Shown: in pieces, positions 6,834 through 10,328 of the stretch | How positions within the stretch are numbered: the first letter of the stretch is position 1 | How the letters are laid out: each line of letters begins with the position of its first letter | Source: an uncultured Pelagibacteraceae bacterium | Lineage (GTDB): Bacteria; Pseudomonadota; Alphaproteobacteria; Pelagibacterales; Pelagibacteraceae | NCBI GenBank assembly: GCA_902549785.1 | Contig: CACCWT010000022.1 | Coordinates: 1 to 10,328 of the forward strand | Direction of reading: 5' to 3' | DNA length: 10,328 bases | Translations under genes and position numbers: made by a program | Notes under the pieces: generated by a model | What the model saw: the letters and a program-made list of their open reading frames with translations, nothing else | Database searches by the model: none | What the model was told of the DNA's origin: nothing

Positions 6834-7592
6834 ATGTATTTGAAAAAAATTAATCTTAAAGGTAAATATGCTCTTGTAACAGGAGCTGGTAAAGGCTTAG
6901 GACGCGCTTGCTCAATTGCATTAGCTGAAGCAGGCGCAACAATTATTGGTTTGAGCAGAACATCCTCTGATCTTGATAAATTAGAAAAAGACATAAAAAA
7001 GGTCAAAAGTAAATTAATCAAAATTAATTGTGATGTAATGAACTACAGCGAATTACAGGAAAAATTAAAAAAAATAAAAATTATTGATATTCTTGTAAAT
7101 AATGCAGGGACTAATATTCCTGAACCATTTGATAAAATAAAACAGCAAAGTATGAATTATTTGGTAGATCTAAACTTAAAAGCTGCCTTTAATGTTGCAC
7201 AGTTAGTTGTAAAGAAAATGATTAAAAATAAAAAAAGAGCTGGATCAATTATAAATATGTCATCTCAACTCGGTCATGTAGGTATGTCCGGTAGAAATAT
7301 TTACAATATGACTAAATTTGGAATTGAAGGTTTAACAAAGGGCATGGGTGTAGAGTTAGCAACGAGAAATATCAGAGTAAATACAGTTGCTCCGACATTT
7401 GTTGAAACTCCTATGGTAAAAAAATTTTTTAAAAATAAAAAGTTCAAAAATTTGGCTTTAGGCAATATTCCTATGGGCAAAGCAGCTAAAGAGAGTGATG
7501 TAGCTACAGCTGTATGTTTTTTAGCATCAGATGCTGCTGCAATGATCACTGGATCATCTATTCTGATAGATGGAGGTTGGACAGCTAAATAA
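6834..7592 (+). CDS. SDR-family NAD(P)-dependent oxidoreductase, second copy
   Basis: This is a 252-residue classical short-chain dehydrogenase. Landmarks are TGAGKGLG (16-23), NNAG (89-92), N114, S144, Y157-x3-K161, and the C-terminal ITGSSILIDGGW (238-249). The end of the second beta strand reads LSR (40-42), with R42 suggesting NADP(H), unlike the first SDR of the window where an acidic residue favours NAD(H). The two proteins are otherwise similar only at the family level and do not look like a recent duplication. The ATG follows the TerC stop immediately (TAAATG) and the gene ends in a TAATG overlap with the M23 peptidase gene, so it is embedded in the operon. Family is certain. Possible roles include 3-oxoacyl, sugar-acid or alcohol/ketone reduction; none can be chosen from the sequence. 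Confidence 0.93.
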   Translation: MYLKKINLKGKYALVTGAGKGLGRACSIALAEAGATIIGLSRTSSDLDKLEKDIKKVKSKLIKINCDVMNYSELQEKLKKIKIIDILVNNAGTNIPEPFDKIKQQSMNYLVDLNLKAAFNVAQLVVKKMIKNKKRAGSIINMSSQLGHVGMSGRNIYNMTKFGIEGLTKGMGVELATRNIRVNTVAPTFVETPMVKKFFKNKKFKNLALGNIPMGKAAKESDVATAVCFLASDAAAMITGSSILIDGGWTAK

Positions 7593-8380
7593 TGAAAAAA
7601 CTATTGCTAATACTAGCAATTTTTTTTCCAACAAATATTTTAGCAATAGAATTTGACGGTAATTTTATTCAAGGTCATTTTATTTTAGGAAAAACTGATC
7701 CTAACTCAAAAATAATAATTGATAAAAAAAATGTCAAAGTATCAAGTGATGGTTATTTTGTTTTTGGAATTGATCGAGATAGGAAGTTTGATGTTTTGAT
7801 AACAAAAATTACTAACGGTAAATCAGAAAAAATTATCAAAAAAGTTTTTAAACGTAAGTATAACATTCAAAGAATTGATGGATTGCCTGAAAATAAAGTA
7901 ACACCACCTGAGTCTGTTTATAAAAGAATTAAAAAAGAAAATGGGAAAATTGGAGAAGCTAGAGCAATTAACTCCAATTTAACTTTTTTTTCTGAAAAAT
8001 TTATTATGCCAGTTGAAGGTATAATTAGTGGAGTTTATGGAAGCCAAAGAATTCTCAATGGTAAACCAAGATGGCCTCATTACGGCATAGATATTGCGGC
8101 AAAAAAAGGAACAGAGATTAAATCCTCTGGTACTGGGGTGGTCACGATGGCTGAAGATGACCTTTATTACACTGGAGGTACTATTATTATGGATCATGGT
8201 CATGGTATATCAACAATTTATTCTCATCTTGAGAATGTGATGGTTGAAGTTGGGGATTTGATTAAAAAAGGAGATATAATAGGAACTGTTGGTTCAACAG
8301 GTAGATCAACTGGTCCACATTTAGATTTTAGAATAAATTGGTTTCAAACAAGGCTTGATCCAATGACAGTTCTTCAATAG
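7592..8380 (+). CDS. Secreted M23-family (LytM-type) metallopeptidase
   Basis: This 262-residue protein has a signal peptide (1-18, likely cleaved after ILA), a beta-rich N-terminal domain (about 20-130) and a C-terminal M23 domain (about 135-262). In the M23 domain, zinc ligands H163 and D167 lie in HYGID, H212 lies in SHL at the position of a catalytic His, and the last motif is GPHLD, so H243 is kept but the usual third zinc ligand of HxH is D245. The product should act in the periplasm on peptidoglycan crosslinks or as a regulator of an amidase. I recall alphaproteobacterial M23 proteins with a similar GPHLDWR motif, so this may be a subgroup trait rather than a defect. It overlaps the upstream SDR by one base (TAATG) and is followed by a 9-bp gap. 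A cell-wall enzyme among metabolic genes is common in compact genomes. Confidence 0.93.
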   Translation: MKKLLLILAIFFPTNILAIEFDGNFIQGHFILGKTDPNSKIIIDKKNVKVSSDGYFVFGIDRDRKFDVLITKITNGKSEKIIKKVFKRKYNIQRIDGLPENKVTPPESVYKRIKKENGKIGEARAINSNLTFFSEKFIMPVEGIISGVYGSQRILNGKPRWPHYGIDIAAKKGTEIKSSGTGVVTMAEDDLYYTGGTIIMDHGHGISTIYSHLENVMVEVGDLIKKGDIIGTVGSTGRSTGPHLDFRINWFQTRLDPMTVLQ

Positions 8381-8389
8381 GCTATAAAT

Positions 8390-9160
8390 ATGAAAAATGA
8401 TATTCAATCAGTGTCAAAAAAATTAGTTAAGGCTTACAATAGCAATAAACTTATCAATCCAATTCCTGAAAAATTCTGTAAGAATATAAAATTAGCACAT
8501 AAACTAAGATTATTATGTGAAAGTAAAATTAAGGACACAAAAGTTGGTTTTAAAGCCGGGGGTACAATAATTGCTCTCTTAAAAAAGTTAAAAGAAAAAG
8601 AGCCATTTCATTCTACTGTATTTGGAAAAAATTTAATTAAATCTGGAGGAAAAGTAAAAATTAATAAATATGCTTTAGGTACTGAAGTAGAGGTTTACTA
8701 TATAATTAAAAAAAAATTTTTTGACTTTAAAGGAAAATTAAATTCAAAAAATATAACAAAATTTATTACTCATATGGGTCCTTGCATTGAGGTTGTTGGA
8801 TTTAGACAGAAAAAAAAAGGTATCAAATATTTAGGTGATTTATGTAGTGATTTCGGTGTAAATATTAAATTTATTGTTGGAGCTAAGAAAAAATTTAAAA
8901 AAATAAATTTCAGCAATTTAAAAACAAATTTAAAAAATAAAAAAGGATTAAACGTAAACGGTAATACAAATACTGTTTATGTAAACCCACTTAATTCTTT
9001 AAAATTTGTTCTTAACAAAATAAGAAAAGAGAAAGTTTCGTTAGATAAAGATTTTTATGTATTTACCGGATCAACAGTTGGTGTCGTGCCAATTAAAAGC
9101 AAAGGTGAATACATAGGCAAAGTAGACAAACTTGGTACTGTTAGAGCAACTATCAATTAA
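8390..9160 (+). CDS. 2-keto-4-pentenoate hydratase (MhpD)/fumarylacetoacetase-fold protein
   Basis: This 256-residue protein matches the MhpD-like branch of the fumarylacetoacetate hydrolase fold. Members add water to 2-hydroxy-penta-2,4-dienoates or decarboxylate 4-oxalocrotonate in catabolic pathways, using Mg2+ or Mn2+. The metal ligands are recognisable as E99 and E101 in GTEVEVYY and E134 in PCIEVVGFR, with K55 in VGFKAGG matching the active-site Lys region and a D154-F-G-V-N loop where MhpD has DNAS. The C-terminal FTGSTVG (225-231) matches the ILTGALG stretch. The protein is unusually rich in Lys and Asn with many A runs, suggesting strong AT drift or weak constraint outside the core. 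It starts 9 bp after the M23 gene with only a weak AGG upstream and ends in a TAATG overlap with the M24 gene. Fold is confident; the exact reaction is unknown. Confidence 0.85.
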   Translation: MKNDIQSVSKKLVKAYNSNKLINPIPEKFCKNIKLAHKLRLLCESKIKDTKVGFKAGGTIIALLKKLKEKEPFHSTVFGKNLIKSGGKVKINKYALGTEVEVYYIIKKKFFDFKGKLNSKNITKFITHMGPCIEVVGFRQKKKGIKYLGDLCSDFGVNIKFIVGAKKKFKKINFSNLKTNLKNKKGLNVNGNTNTVYVNPLNSLKFVLNKIRKEKVSLDKDFYVFTGSTVGVVPIKSKGEYIGKVDKLGTVRATIN

Positions 9161-10311
9161 TGGGTCTTCATTTTTCTGTAGAAGAATTCAAAAGTAGAAA
9201 AGATAAGATAATTAAACTTTTAAAAGAGGAAAAATTAGATGCTCTCATTATGTTTAGACAGGAGTCGATGTATTGGCTCACTGGATATGACACATTTGGG
9301 TATGTTTTTTTTCAAACATTGGTTTTGGATCAAAAAGGTAATATAATTTTATTAACAAGGGCTCCAGATTTAAGACAAGCACAAAATACATCTAATATTA
9401 GTGATATAAGAATATGGGTTGATAAAAATGGATCAAACCCTACTGAAGACCTTAAAGTTATTTTAGACGAGTTAAATTTAAAGGGTAAAAAAATTGGAGT
9501 TGAATATGAAGCATACGGATTAACTGGTCGAAATGCTTTAAGGCTGAATAAAACTTTAGAAAATTACTGCTCAATAGAAGATACTTCTGAGTTAGTTACT
9601 AAATTAAGAGTTATAAAATCCAATGAAGAAATTGATTATGTAAAAAAGGCGGCAAATTTAGCTGACAAAGCTTTAAGTGAGGTTTGGAAACATGCAAAAA
9701 CAGGTGTAAGTGAGTCAAAAATTTTAGCTGAAATGAATAAAGTTATTTTTGAGGGAGGTGGTGATTATCCAGCAAATGAATTTATAATTGGATCTGGTAA
9801 AAATGCACTTCTTTGTCGATATCAAGCTGAAAAACAAATATTAAATTCACAAGATCAATTGACTATAGAATGGGCTGGAACATACAGACATTATCACTCA
9901 GCAATGTTTCGGACTATTCCAATTGGAAAAGCTGATCCAAAACATTATAAAATGCATGAAGCTTGTATTGCGGCTTTAAATAATTGTGAAAATAAATTGA
10001 AACCAGGAAACAAAGTTGGAGAAGTATTTGATATTCATGCAAAAACTTTTGATGATTTAGGCTATAAAAATTCTAGAATGAATGCATGTGGTTATTCTTT
10101 AGGGGCAACTTTTTCACCTAATTGGATGGATTGGCCAATGCTTTACACGGGTAATCCTTACATCATACAGCCAGGTAATGTATTCTTCCTACATATGATC
10201 TTAATGGATTCTTCCAATAAATTAGCAATGAATCTAGGTGAAACTTACCTAGTTACAGAAAATGGTAATGAAAGACTTGGAAATCAAAAACTTGATTTAG
10301 TCGTAATATGA
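9160..10311 (+). CDS. M24-family (creatinase/ectoine hydrolase-like) C-N hydrolase
   Basis: This 383-residue protein has a creatinase-type N-terminal domain (about 8-150, with MYWLTGYD at 37-44) and a C-terminal 'pita-bread' M24 domain (about 157-380). Compared with E. coli aminopeptidase P from memory, the five dimetal ligands Asp, Asp, His, Glu, Glu align with E237, A248, Y312, H345 and G360 (with E361 adjacent). The dimetal site is therefore almost certainly absent. This resembles the metal-free branch of the family (creatinase, and ectoine hydrolase DoeA) rather than true Xaa-Pro peptidases. The protein probably cleaves a C-N bond in a small compound such as an amidine, cyclic amide or methylated amine, in the cytoplasm. 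It overlaps the hydratase gene by one base and the next gene by 4 bp. No other ectoine-degradation genes are visible, so I do not assign doeA. Confidence 0.88.
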   Translation: MGLHFSVEEFKSRKDKIIKLLKEEKLDALIMFRQESMYWLTGYDTFGYVFFQTLVLDQKGNIILLTRAPDLRQAQNTSNISDIRIWVDKNGSNPTEDLKVILDELNLKGKKIGVEYEAYGLTGRNALRLNKTLENYCSIEDTSELVTKLRVIKSNEEIDYVKKAANLADKALSEVWKHAKTGVSESKILAEMNKVIFEGGGDYPANEFIIGSGKNALLCRYQAEKQILNSQDQLTIEWAGTYRHYHSAMFRTIPIGKADPKHYKMHEACIAALNNCENKLKPGNKVGEVFDIHAKTFDDLGYKNSRMNACGYSLGATFSPNWMDWPMLYTGNPYIIQPGNVFFLHMILMDSSNKLAMNLGETYLVTENGNERLGNQKLDLVVI

Positions 10312-10328
10312 TTAAAAAAAGTCTTACA
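10308..10328 (+). CDS. Start of a further operon gene, cut by the right edge
   Basis: An ATG overlaps the TGA stop of the M24 gene (ATGA), the same junction type as between the GMC and TerC genes. The seven codons available read M-I-K-K-S-L-T without a stop. A short basic start followed by Ser-Leu could begin a signal peptide or any other protein; nothing more can be said. The call rests on the junction geometry and on the operon continuing without a gap. Confidence 0.55.

Noticed and set aside
9160..10311. Naming the M24 gene doeA and the region an ectoine-degradation cluster
   Set aside because: No deacetylase, aminotransferase or other ectoine genes are present, and metal-site loss alone does not define the substrate.

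Overview
The window is gene-dense, very AT-rich DNA (roughly 30% G+C by eye) with lysine/asparagine-rich proteins, near-zero intergenic spacing and mostly no Shine-Dalgarno motifs. This, with the gene families present, suggests a streamlined marine alphaproteobacterium of the SAR11/Pelagibacterales kind or a similar AT-rich lineage. That placement is inferred from style and content; there is no rRNA or other marker here.

Layout: two transcription units diverge from a gap of 82 bp (4578-4659). The leftward unit, read from 4577 down to the left edge, carries a Baeyer-Villiger-type flavin monooxygenase, a secreted FKBP-rhodanese fusion, a short-chain dehydrogenase (SDR) and an aldehyde dehydrogenase (ALDH) that runs off the left edge about ten residues before its expected end. 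The rightward unit, from 4660 to the right edge, carries a GMC (choline dehydrogenase-like) oxidoreductase, a TerC-family membrane protein, a second SDR, a secreted M23 peptidase, a 2-keto-4-pentenoate hydratase-like protein, a creatinase/ectoine-hydrolase-like M24 protein, and the first seven codons of another gene. Almost every junction is a stop/start overlap or a gap under 20 bp, so both sides look like tightly coupled operons.

The main anomaly is in the monooxygenase. Its reading frame stops at 3141, but the conserved C-terminal block of the Baeyer-Villiger family lies directly downstream in another frame (2981-3160). Skipping one A in a six-A run (3161-3166) joins the two parts into a 531-residue protein of normal family length. 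This is either a real frameshift, a site rescued by polymerase or ribosome slippage, or a homopolymer sequencing error.

Functionally the window is a small-molecule oxidation locus. A monooxygenase, two SDRs, a GMC alcohol dehydrogenase, an ALDH, an enol-acid hydratase and a C-N hydrolase-like protein could together oxidise an alcohol or ketone and process the resulting acid. The substrate cannot be read from the sequence. Three proteins depart from family active-site norms: the rhodanese domain lacks its cysteine, the M24 protein lacks most metal ligands, and the M23 peptidase has HxD in place of HxH. No RNA genes, CRISPR arrays, insertion sequences or convincing terminators were seen, and no gene-free stretch exceeds 82 bp.
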